64,000 nt of DNA. It comes from DATFDN01 sp963818885. Its GTDB lineage: Bacteria; Pseudomonadota; Alphaproteobacteria; Acetobacterales; Acetobacteraceae. The notes under the pieces were generated by a model. That model was given only the letters and a program-made list of their open reading frames with translations, was not told the DNA's origin and did no database searches. Shown piece by piece: positions 58,001-64,000 of the stretch (position 1 is the stretch's first letter; the number at the start of each line of letters is the position of its first letter). Position numbers and translations under genes: made by a program. Where the stretch lies: positions 1,240,001 to 1,304,000 of the forward strand of contig CAWFTP010000003.1 of assembly GCA_963818885.1 (NCBI GenBank), given 5' to 3'.

Positions 58001-58879
58001 ATGCTGACCCGTGCGCAAATTGATGAGTACAACGAAGTCGGCGCCATCGTCGTGCCTGGCGTGCTGAGCGCGAGCGAGGTCGCGAGGCTGCGCGACGTGA
58101 CCGACGGGTTCGTCGACCGGGCGCGGCGGGTCAGCGCGCATGACGAGATCTATGACCTCGAGGACACCCACACGCCGGAGAACCCGCGCGTGCGCCGCAT
58201 CAAGACGCCGCATCTGCACGATCCGGCATACGGCGACCTCTTGCGCCACCCCGGCATCGTGGCCGTGCTGCGCGATCTCTGGGGACCAGCCATCCGCTTC
58301 GATACCGCCAAGCTCAACATGAAGTCGGCCGGGTTCGGCGCGGCGGTCGAATGGCACCAGGACTGGGCGTTCTATCCGCACACAAATGACGATCTCGCCG
58401 CCGTTGGCGTCATGATGGACGACATGGCGGAGGAGAACGGCCCGCTGCTGATCATCCCCGGCAGCCATCGCGGCCCGGTGTTCGACCACCACGCTGACGG
58501 GCGCTTCTGCGGGGCGATGGACCCCGAACGGCGCGACGTCGACTACAGCAAAGCTATCCCGCTCAACGGCAAGGCGGGTTCGATCACCGTGCACCATGTC
58601 CGCGCGGTGCACGGCTCGGCCCCCAATGTGTCGAAGCGCGACCGCCGCCTTCTGCTCCTGCAGTACCGCGCCGCAGACGCCTGGCCGCTGCTCGGCTTCC
58701 CCGCCGGGATCGAGGCGTTTAATGCGCTGATGGTCGCGGGATCGCCGCGTGAACCTCGACTCGCCGACGTTCCGGTCCGCATGCCATTGCCGCCCGCGAC
58801 CCTGCAGGGCTCGCTCTACGAGAACCAGAAGGGCATGCGAAGCCGCTACTTCGACGCACCGCTCAGGGCCGCGGAATAG
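58001..58879 (+). CDS. Phytanoyl-CoA dioxygenase family (Fe(II)/2-oxoglutarate) protein
   Basis: A 292-aa double-stranded beta-helix oxygenase. Iron ligands are H-x-D in EWHQDWAFYPHTND and the distal His in HHVRAVHGSAPN; the 2-oxoglutarate Arg is probably in DRRLLLLQYR. It hydroxylates an unidentified small molecule. It is divergent from the sugar ABC operon and 11 bp before an aldolase gene, suggesting one catabolic locus. Confidence 0.9.
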   Translation: MLTRAQIDEYNEVGAIVVPGVLSASEVARLRDVTDGFVDRARRVSAHDEIYDLEDTHTPENPRVRRIKTPHLHDPAYGDLLRHPGIVAVLRDLWGPAIRFDTAKLNMKSAGFGAAVEWHQDWAFYPHTNDDLAAVGVMMDDMAEENGPLLIIPGSHRGPVFDHHADGRFCGAMDPERRDVDYSKAIPLNGKAGSITVHHVRAVHGSAPNVSKRDRRLLLLQYRAADAWPLLGFPAGIEAFNALMVAGSPREPRLADVPVRMPLPPATLQGSLYENQKGMRSRYFDAPLRAAE

Positions 58880-58890
58880 GGAGAACCAAA

Positions 58891-59676
58891 ATGGCCAATC
58901 TGCGCAATCCGGCGCGTGAGAAGCTCGAGTCCGGTGGCATGGCCCTCGGCCTGACCGTCAAGCTGGTGCGCAGCGTGGAAATCGCCGCCGCCGCCAAGGC
59001 CGCGGGCTATGACTGGCTGTTCCTCGACTGCGAGCACGGCAGCCTCGGGCTCGACGCCGCCGCGCAGATCGCCATCGCCGCGCTCGATGCCGGTGTTGCC
59101 CCAATCGCGCGCGTCCCGAACGGCGAGTTCGCGATGGCGACCCGCCTGCTCGATAACGGCGTCACCGGCATCGTCATCCCGCACGTCGACACGGCGGAGG
59201 AAGCGAAGGGGGTGGTCGACCGCCTCAAGTTCCCGCCAATCGGGCACCGCTCGATCGGCGGCATCGGCCCGCATTACGGGCTGCGTGGCATGAAAGTGGG
59301 CGACGCCGCCGCCGCGATGAACGCGGCCAACATGACGATCGTGATGCTGGAGACGCCGCGCGCGATCGACAACGCCGACGCGATCGCCGCCGTGCCTGGG
59401 ATCGACGTGCTGCTGATCGGCACCAACGACCTCTCGCTCGAGATGGGAATCCCGGGCGAGTTCACCCACGACCGCATCGCCGGCGCGTATGACCGGATGA
59501 TCGCCGCCTGCCGCAAGCACGGCAAATACCCCGGCATGGGCGGGATCTACGTCGAGCCGATCATGGAGCGCTATGTCCACGCCGGCTGCCGCTTCAATCT
59601 CGGCGGCGCCGACCAGTCCCTCATGATGGCCGCCGCCGAGGCGCGCAGCGCCGCGCTGCGCAAGATGGCCGGCTGA
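58891..59676 (+). CDS. HpcH/HpaI family aldolase
   Basis: A 261-aa TIM-barrel metal-dependent class II pyruvate aldolase. Blocks: WLFLDCEHGSLGLD, RVPNGEFAMATRLLDNGVTGIVIPHVDTAEEA, and IDVLLIGTNDLSLEMGIPGEF. The family cleaves 2-keto-3-deoxy sugar acids or related hydroxy-keto acids to pyruvate (or glyoxylate) plus an aldehyde. Next to a PhyH oxygenase and a sugar importer, a sugar-acid or polyol route is likely. Confidence 0.92.
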   Translation: MANLRNPAREKLESGGMALGLTVKLVRSVEIAAAAKAAGYDWLFLDCEHGSLGLDAAAQIAIAALDAGVAPIARVPNGEFAMATRLLDNGVTGIVIPHVDTAEEAKGVVDRLKFPPIGHRSIGGIGPHYGLRGMKVGDAAAAMNAANMTIVMLETPRAIDNADAIAAVPGIDVLLIGTNDLSLEMGIPGEFTHDRIAGAYDRMIAACRKHGKYPGMGGIYVEPIMERYVHAGCRFNLGGADQSLMMAAAEARSAALRKMAG

Positions 59677-59687
59677 CCCAACCCGCG

Positions 59688-59705
59688 CCGTCACGAAAGC
59701 TTCAC
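59688..59705 (+). promoter_or_regulatory. Candidate Pho box upstream of pstB
   Basis: CCGTCAC-GAAA-GCTTCAC is two 7-bp half sites spaced by 4 bp, partly matching the PhoB consensus CTGTCAT-N4-CTGTCAT. It lies about 67 bp before the pstB start. The second half is weak, so this is tentative. Confidence 0.35.
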
Positions 59706-59771
59706 CGAATCGCCCTTGTGCCGTCGCCCCGCGCCGGTAGAAGCGCTCGCGGATGGGCGGCAGGAGAATGA

Positions 59772-60572
59772 ATGGACGCGGTCAGTGAGGCCCAGCCGCG
59801 CCAAGTGGCGGCGGAGCCGGCGCCGCGCATCGGCATCCGCGGGCTCGACTTCTTCTACGGGGAGCGGCGCGCGCTCAAGGACATCGATCTCGACATCCCG
59901 GACCGGCGCATCACCGGGCTGATCGGTCCCTCCGGCTGCGGCAAGTCGACATTGCTGCGGGTTCTGAACCGCATGTACGACCTCTATCCCGGCCAGCGCG
60001 CCACTGGGCGGGTCATAATGGACGGGATGAACATCATCGCGCCCGACATCGATGTCGACGAGCTGCGCGCCCGCGTCGGCATGGTATTCCAGCGCCCCAC
60101 TCCGTTTCCCATGTCGATCTACGAGAACATTGCTTTCGGCGTGCGCCTGCACGAGCGCCTCACCCGGTCCCAGATGCAGGAGCGCGTGGAATGGGCGCTC
60201 ACCCGCGCCGCGCTCTGGGATGAGGCGAAGGACCGTCTGACCAGCTCCGCCCTCGCGCTCTCCGGCGGCCAGCAGCAGCGCCTAGTGATCGCGCGGACCA
60301 TCGCGATTCGTCCCGAGGTGATTCTGTTCGATGAGCCGACCAGCGCGCTCGATCCGATCAGCACCTCGCGGATCGAGGAGCTGTTCGAGGCGCTCAAGGA
60401 GGACTTCACGATCGTCCTTGTCACTCACAACATGCAGCAGGCGGCGCGCGTCGCCGATCAGGTCGCGTTTCTCTATCTCGGTGAGCTCGTGGAGGTGGCG
60501 CCCGCCTCGCGCCTGTTCACCGCGCCAAGGGAACGACGCACCCAGGACTACATCACCGGCCGCTTCGGCTGA
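59772..60572 (+). CDS. pstB: Phosphate ABC transporter ATP-binding protein PstB
   Basis: A 266-aa ATPase. Walker A is GPSGCGKSTLLRVLNRMYDLYPG, the signature ALSGGQQQRLVIARTIA, Walker B VILFDEPTSALDPIST, and the family stretch is VTHNMQQAARVADQVAFLYLGELVE. It energises phosphate import. The pstS, pstC and pstA genes are not in this window; pstB stands directly before phoU and phoB. Confidence 0.95.
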   Translation: MDAVSEAQPRQVAAEPAPRIGIRGLDFFYGERRALKDIDLDIPDRRITGLIGPSGCGKSTLLRVLNRMYDLYPGQRATGRVIMDGMNIIAPDIDVDELRARVGMVFQRPTPFPMSIYENIAFGVRLHERLTRSQMQERVEWALTRAALWDEAKDRLTSSALALSGGQQQRLVIARTIAIRPEVILFDEPTSALDPISTSRIEELFEALKEDFTIVLVTHNMQQAARVADQVAFLYLGELVEVAPASRLFTAPRERRTQDYITGRFG

Positions 60573-60587
60573 GCAGGAGACGAGGGC

Positions 60588-61310
60588 ATGTCCGAGCCGC
60601 CCCGGCACACGGTCAAGAGCTTCGAGCAGGAGCTCTCGCATCTGCGCAACCTCATCATCGAAATGGGCGGGATCGTCGAGAATCAGGTCGCGCTCGCGAC
60701 CGAGGCGATCACCGATCGCGACACCGCGGCGGCCACACGGGCGGTGGAGGAGGACCCGCGCGTCGATGCGCTGGAGCGCGATGTGGAGGCGCTTGTGATC
60801 CGTATGCTCGCGCTGCGCCAGCCGATGGCCGACGATCTGCGCCTGATCGTCGCCGCGCTGAAGATGACCGGCGACATCGAGCGGATCGGCGACTACGCCG
60901 CCAACGTCGCCAAGCGCGCGATCGTGCTCGCGCAGTTCCCGCTCCCCTTCCCGCTCGCCGCGATCGCCAACATGGCGCGGCTCGTGCAGGCCGGTCTCAA
61001 GAACGTGATCGACTCGATCGCGGAGCGCGATCCCGACAAGGCGGTCGAGGTCTGGCGGTCCGACCAGATGATCGACGACCTCTACACCGCGATATTCCGC
61101 GAGCTGATCACCTATATGATGGAGGATGCCCGCAACATTACACCCTGCACGCACCTGCTGTTCATTGCCAAGAACCTCGAACGCATCGGCGATCACGCGA
61201 CCAACGTCGCCGAGACGTTGTATTATGCGGTGACGGGTGAGGTCTTGCCGGATGCGCGTCCGAAGGGCGATACATCGCCCTTCGCGGTCGTCCGACCGCA
61301 GCATGACTGA
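60588..61310 (+). CDS. phoU: Phosphate signalling regulator PhoU
   Basis: A 240-aa protein with two three-helix bundles. TVKSFEQELSHLRNLIIEMGGIVENQ and DLRLIVAALKMTGDIERIGDYAANVAKRA hold the first E/D-x-x-x-D metal motif; NLERIGDHATNVAETLYYAVTGE holds the second. It inhibits the Pst-PhoR signal when phosphate is plentiful. It lies 15 bp after pstB and 9 bp before phoB. Confidence 0.95.
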   Translation: MSEPPRHTVKSFEQELSHLRNLIIEMGGIVENQVALATEAITDRDTAAATRAVEEDPRVDALERDVEALVIRMLALRQPMADDLRLIVAALKMTGDIERIGDYAANVAKRAIVLAQFPLPFPLAAIANMARLVQAGLKNVIDSIAERDPDKAVEVWRSDQMIDDLYTAIFRELITYMMEDARNITPCTHLLFIAKNLERIGDHATNVAETLYYAVTGEVLPDARPKGDTSPFAVVRPQHD

Positions 61311-61319
61311 GGGGGCAGC

Positions 61320-62036
61320 ATGCCGGACGGATACGCACGCCCGTCAAAGCCGCTCGTCCTGATCGTGGAGGACGAGGCCGCGCTGGCGACCATGCTCCGC
61401 TACAATCTCGAGAAGAAGGGTTTCCGCGTCGCCGAGGCGACCGACGGAACCGAGGCGCTGAACAGCATAGTCGAGCGACAGCCCGATCTCGTGCTGCTTG
61501 ACTGGATGCTGCCTGCCGTCTCGGGCCTCGAAGTCTGCCGCCAGATCCGCCGCCTGCCCGCGACCCGTGATCTGCCGGTCATCATGCTGACCGCGCGCGC
61601 CGACGAGCAGGACGCCGTACGCGGCCTCGATACCGGGGCGGACGACTATGTCACCAAGCCGTTTGGCATGGACGCGCTTTATGCACGGATGCGCGCGCTG
61701 CTGCGCCGCAGCAGAACAGTCGCCGGCAAGGGGCAAATCGCCTTCCATGACATGGTGATGGACCTCGGCACCCACCGCGCCACGCGCAACGGGCGCACAT
61801 TGCAGCTCGGCCCGACCGAGTTCCGCCTGCTCGCGTTCTTCATGCAGCGGCCGCACCGCGTGTTCTCCCGAGAGGAGGTGCTGGACGCGGTGTGGGGCCG
61901 CGACATCCATGTCGAGCCGCGCACGGTGGACGTCCACATCCGCCGCCTGCGCCAGGCGATCAACGGCCCAGGCGAGGTCGACGTCATCCGCACTGTCCGC
62001 GCCGCCGGTTATGCGCTCGACGCGGGGACCGCCTGA
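61320..62036 (+). CDS. phoB: Phosphate regulon response regulator PhoB
   Basis: A 238-aa OmpR-family regulator. The receiver has LIVEDEAALATML, phosphorylatable Asp in DLVLLDWMLPAVSG, Thr in MLTARADE and Lys in DDYVTKPFG. The C-terminal winged helix has LQLGPTEFRLLAFFMQRPHRVFSREEVLDAVWG and VDVHIRRLRQAIN. It activates phosphate-starvation genes. Its 3' end overlaps the end of comM by 28 bp (convergent). Confidence 0.94.
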   Translation: MPDGYARPSKPLVLIVEDEAALATMLRYNLEKKGFRVAEATDGTEALNSIVERQPDLVLLDWMLPAVSGLEVCRQIRRLPATRDLPVIMLTARADEQDAVRGLDTGADDYVTKPFGMDALYARMRALLRRSRTVAGKGQIAFHDMVMDLGTHRATRNGRTLQLGPTEFRLLAFFMQRPHRVFSREEVLDAVWGRDIHVEPRTVDVHIRRLRQAINGPGEVDVIRTVRAAGYALDAGTA

Positions 62037-62630
62037 CCGGCAACGCCGCGACCGGGCGGGCGATGGCGGAACGCCAGCGCCTCGGCGATATGGCGTCGCT
62101 CGACCGTCTCGGCGCCGGCAAGATCGGCGATCGTCCGGCCCACTCGCAGCACTCTCGTGTACCCGCGCGGTGACAGCCGCAGCCGTTCCATCGCGCGCTC
62201 GGCCAGCGCCTGCGCATCCGCGCTCAACGCGATGTCCTTCGTATCAGCCTCCGCATTGCTCGCCGCGCCGTCCTCGCCGTAGCGCGCGCGCTGCACAGCT
62301 CGGGCCCGCGCAACCCGCGCCGCCACGGCGCGTGACGGCTCGCCGGCCGGGGCCCGCGCCAGCTCCGCCGCGCTGACCGGCGCCGCCTCCACCACCAGGT
62401 CGATGCGGTCGATCATCGGGCCGCTGATCCGCCCCTGGTAATCCTCGCCGCAGCGCGGCGCCCGGCCGCATTCGCGCGAGGCGTCGCCGAGCTGGCCACA
62501 CCGGCACGGGTTCATCGCCGCGATCAGCTGAAACCGCGCTGGATAGGTGACATGCGCGGCGGCGCGCGCGACGGTCGTGCGCCCAGTCTCCATCGGCTGG
62601 CGCAGCAACTCCAGCGCCTGCTTGGGAAAA
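62009..62630 (-). pseudogene. comM: comM, 3' part (Mg-chelatase-like ATPase), cut by an insertion
   Basis: It resumes with FPKQALELLRQPMETG near 62630 and continues FQLIAAMNPCRCGQLGDASRECGRAPRCG (zinc-binding Cys cluster), DRIDLVVEAAPVSAAELA (arginine-finger region) and LSPRGYTRVLRVGRTIADLAG to the stop. ComM is a hexameric helicase that drives branch migration in natural transformation. This part joins the 5' part at 63639-64000 as ELPE-F-PKQALELL once about 1 kb is removed. Confidence 0.88.
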
Positions 62631-62723
62631 AGAGAGCGGCGTCACCCACGTGACGCTGGCATTGGACATCTGTGGAACGCCACGTGGCCTTGTAATGGCC
62701 GTTACGTGCCCTATCTCCTCCAC

Positions 62724-63152
62724 ATGGATGATGACGTGCTCACGATGGCTAGGGCCAAGCATGCGTCCGCGCTCGCTGAGGCCACGCGATGGCAGGAGTT
62801 CATTTCGCTCTACCTGTCTCTCAGGAGCGGCTTGCCGTCACAATCACAATCCCTGAACTCGGCGGGGGCGCCGACCGGCCTGTACGTATTGGGGGCGCCC
62901 ATTGGCCATCGGCTATCGATCACCCAAAGCGTGGCCGAGCGGATCATTTCCGCCGCAAATAGGCCGGTGCCGACTCTAGAGATGCTTAAAGAACTCACGG
63001 ATCGAGGCGTAGAGGTCGGGGGCAAGGACCCTCCGTCAACCCTGGCTGCTCGGCTAAGCCGCGCCCCAAATCTCATCTTTGAGAGAGGACTTGGCTGGAA
63101 CTTGCGAAAGGCCAGCCACACAGAAAAGGCCAGCCAACGTTACCCCTACTGA
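62724..63152 (+). CDS. Hypothetical protein with C-terminal winged-helix-like stretch, inside comM
   Basis: A 142-aa frame from the ATG at 62724 (MDDDVLTMARAKHASALAEA, then TRWQEFISLYLSL). Residues about 86-125 (TLEMLKELTDRGVEVGGKDP, then PSTLAARLSRAPNLIFERGLGW) resemble the small winged-helix modules (HARE-HTH-like) found in orphan proteins of mobile regions. No strong ribosome-binding site is visible. Codon use is less biased to G/C at third positions than the neighbours, consistent with transfer. Confidence 0.5.
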   Translation: MDDDVLTMARAKHASALAEATRWQEFISLYLSLRSGLPSQSQSLNSAGAPTGLYVLGAPIGHRLSITQSVAERIISAANRPVPTLEMLKELTDRGVEVGGKDPPSTLAARLSRAPNLIFERGLGWNLRKASHTEKASQRYPY

Positions 63153-63264
63153 GGATTCGCTAGCGGCCTTTGGCTTGGACCCGGGGTCACCGTCCGGGGA
63201 GACTGCCGACCGGCATCGTCAAGGCGATGCAGGGGGTGGTACACGATAATATAGCCACACCACC

Positions 63265-63306
63265 GTTACGGCCACGGCGGTCTGGTACATCGCCGTGGGC
63301 CGTAAC
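63265..63306. repeat. Imperfect inverted repeat in the comM insertion
   Basis: Arms GTTACGGCCACGGCG (63265-63279) and CGCCGTGGGCCGTAAC (63291-63306) pair with one bulged G around an 11-nt loop. No T tract follows. It may be a structural end of the former mobile element. Confidence 0.65.
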
Positions 63307-63382
63307 CCGATATAGCAAGTGCTTGATTTGGTTTCAAGTTGTTTTAGAAACCGCGTCAGCACAACGGGTTATTTGGCGCTTT

Positions 63383-63620
63383 CTAGCCAGCATGCGCCCG
63401 CTGCCAATACCCACACCAGTCCACACTCGGGCGGCACGCCAGAGCCAGGGCCGTCACGGTGCGGACCTGGGCCTTGTTGTCCATCCGCCGATGGTCCTCC
63501 CGCCACGCGCCCTCTTGGGCGTAGCGGACCAGATACGCACCCGCGATGTGGTGATGGTGGCCGATCTCGGCCGCCGCATCCTGGAGAAGAACTCCTCGCA
63601 TTGTTCGTGTAGACGCCCGC
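63383..63620 (-). pseudogene. C-terminal relic of a transposase (IS1595/ISXO2-like)
   Basis: Reading out of comM, the minus strand continues with AAEIGHHHHIAGAYLVRYAQEGAWREDHRR, then RTVTALALACRPSVDWCGYWQRAH before a stop. The WREDxRR...GYWQR pattern is what I recall for the last part of IS1595-family transposases; this is recall, not a search. The catalytic core is absent, so it cannot be active. Confidence 0.45.
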
Positions 63621-63638
63621 CGGTCGCTATAGAGCAAC

Positions 63639-64000
63639 TCCGGCAGCTCGTCGAGGAACAGCACGCCGCGATGCGCGAGGCTCACCTCACCCGGCTTGGC
63701 GCGCCCGCCCCCGCCGGTTAGCGCCGCCTGCGAGGCGGAATGGTGCGGCTCGCGGAACGGCGGCCGGGCGACCAGCCGTCCGCCATCGAGCAGCCCCGCG
63801 ACGCTGTGGACCATACCCACTTCCAGGGCCTCTCGCGGGCCAAGGTCCGGCAGCAGGCCGGGCATGCGCGCCGCCAGCATGGACTTGCCGGTGCCCGGCG
63901 GGCCGATCAGCAGCAGATTATGCCCGCCCGCGGCGGCGATCTCGAGCGCGCGCTTGGCGACCTCCATTCCCTTCACATCCGACAGGTCGGGACCGCGCGC
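63639..64000 (-). pseudogene. comM: comM, 5' part (Mg-chelatase-like ATPase), cut by an insertion; continues beyond the window
   Basis: It begins outside the window and reads DLSDVKGMEVAKRALEIAAAGGHNLLLIGPPGTGKSMLAARMPGLLP (Walker A GPPGTGKS), FREPHHSASQAALTGGG and KPGEVSLAHRGVLFLDELPE (Walker B LFLDE), where comM identity stops. The Walker motifs are intact but the sensor and arginine-finger regions lie beyond the insertion, so no full protein can be made. Confidence 0.88.

Larger units (their letters stand above)
62631..63638. mobile_element. About 1-kb insertion splitting comM
   Basis: This is foreign DNA between the two comM halves, visibly less G+C-rich. It holds a plus-strand ORF (62724-63152), a long hairpin (63265-63306) and the tail of a transposase on the minus strand (63383 to about 63620). 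I see no clear terminal inverted repeats or target duplication, so it is a remnant or composite rather than a clean IS. Confidence 0.75.

Overview
The window is dense, G+C-rich DNA with overlapping stop/start codons (TGATG, GTGA), frequent GTG starts and many palindromic REP-type elements. Gene content points to an alphaproteobacterium, most likely Rhodospirillales/Acetobacteraceae-like: a five-gene F1 operon (atpHAGDC), yqeY-dnaG-rpoD, pstB-phoU-phoB, a ComF/GrxC/DUF1178 cluster, a PEP-CTERM protein, and a CarA with a helix-turn-helix-like N-terminus. The taxonomic call is inference from gene content. No rRNA or tRNA gene was recognised.

Layout. 1-2.6 kb: EamA transporter (partial), an aromatic amino-acid decarboxylase broken by one amber codon, and a BioC/NDUFAF5-like methyltransferase. 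2.7-8.1 kb: cysteine dioxygenase plus four-domain rhodanese, ComF, GrxC, DUF1178, a decayed higBA pair, a small secreted protein and a GST. 8.1-9.2 kb: cytochrome c' and LOG protein. 9.3-14.4 kb: atpHAGDC. 14.5-20.1 kb: ferritin-like protein, PEP-CTERM protein, a two-component flavin monooxygenase, an LtnD-like dehydrogenase, proline iminopeptidase and DUF423. 20.2-25.8 kb: His-rich protein, cold-shock protein, TerC, a broken SulP-STAS-CNB transporter in an islet, radC and map. 25.9-34.5 kb: rpiA, acyl-CoA enzymes, vapBC, oxidoreductases, threonine ammonia-lyase and greA. 34.6-44.4 kb: carB, a small ORF, carA, mscL, and divergently yqeY-dnaG-rpoD. 45-52.5 kb: a fused CydDC-like ABC exporter and an iron-type ABC importer. 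52.5-53.3 kb: a decayed PIN toxin module. 53.3-59.7 kb: a sugar-type ABC importer divergent from a PhyH dioxygenase and an HpcH/HpaI aldolase. 59.7-62 kb: pstB-phoU-phoB. 62-64 kb: comM split by about 1 kb of foreign DNA.

Three observations stand out. (1) Two broken cargo genes (decarboxylase, SulP) each sit between imperfect direct copies of the 3' end of the neighbouring gene, so both look like small islets built the same way. (2) Five lesions in otherwise intact genes (decarboxylase, atpD, rpiA, yqeY, a sugar-binding protein) all fall in a GANTC motif, the CcrM methylation site of alphaproteobacteria. This suggests methylation-linked sequencing error rather than gene loss. (3) CarA carries an N-terminal HTH-like domain, with an inverted repeat just upstream of the gene.

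Toxin-antitoxin history is rich: one intact vapBC with a perfect 15-bp-arm palindrome, and two ruined modules (higBA, PIN).
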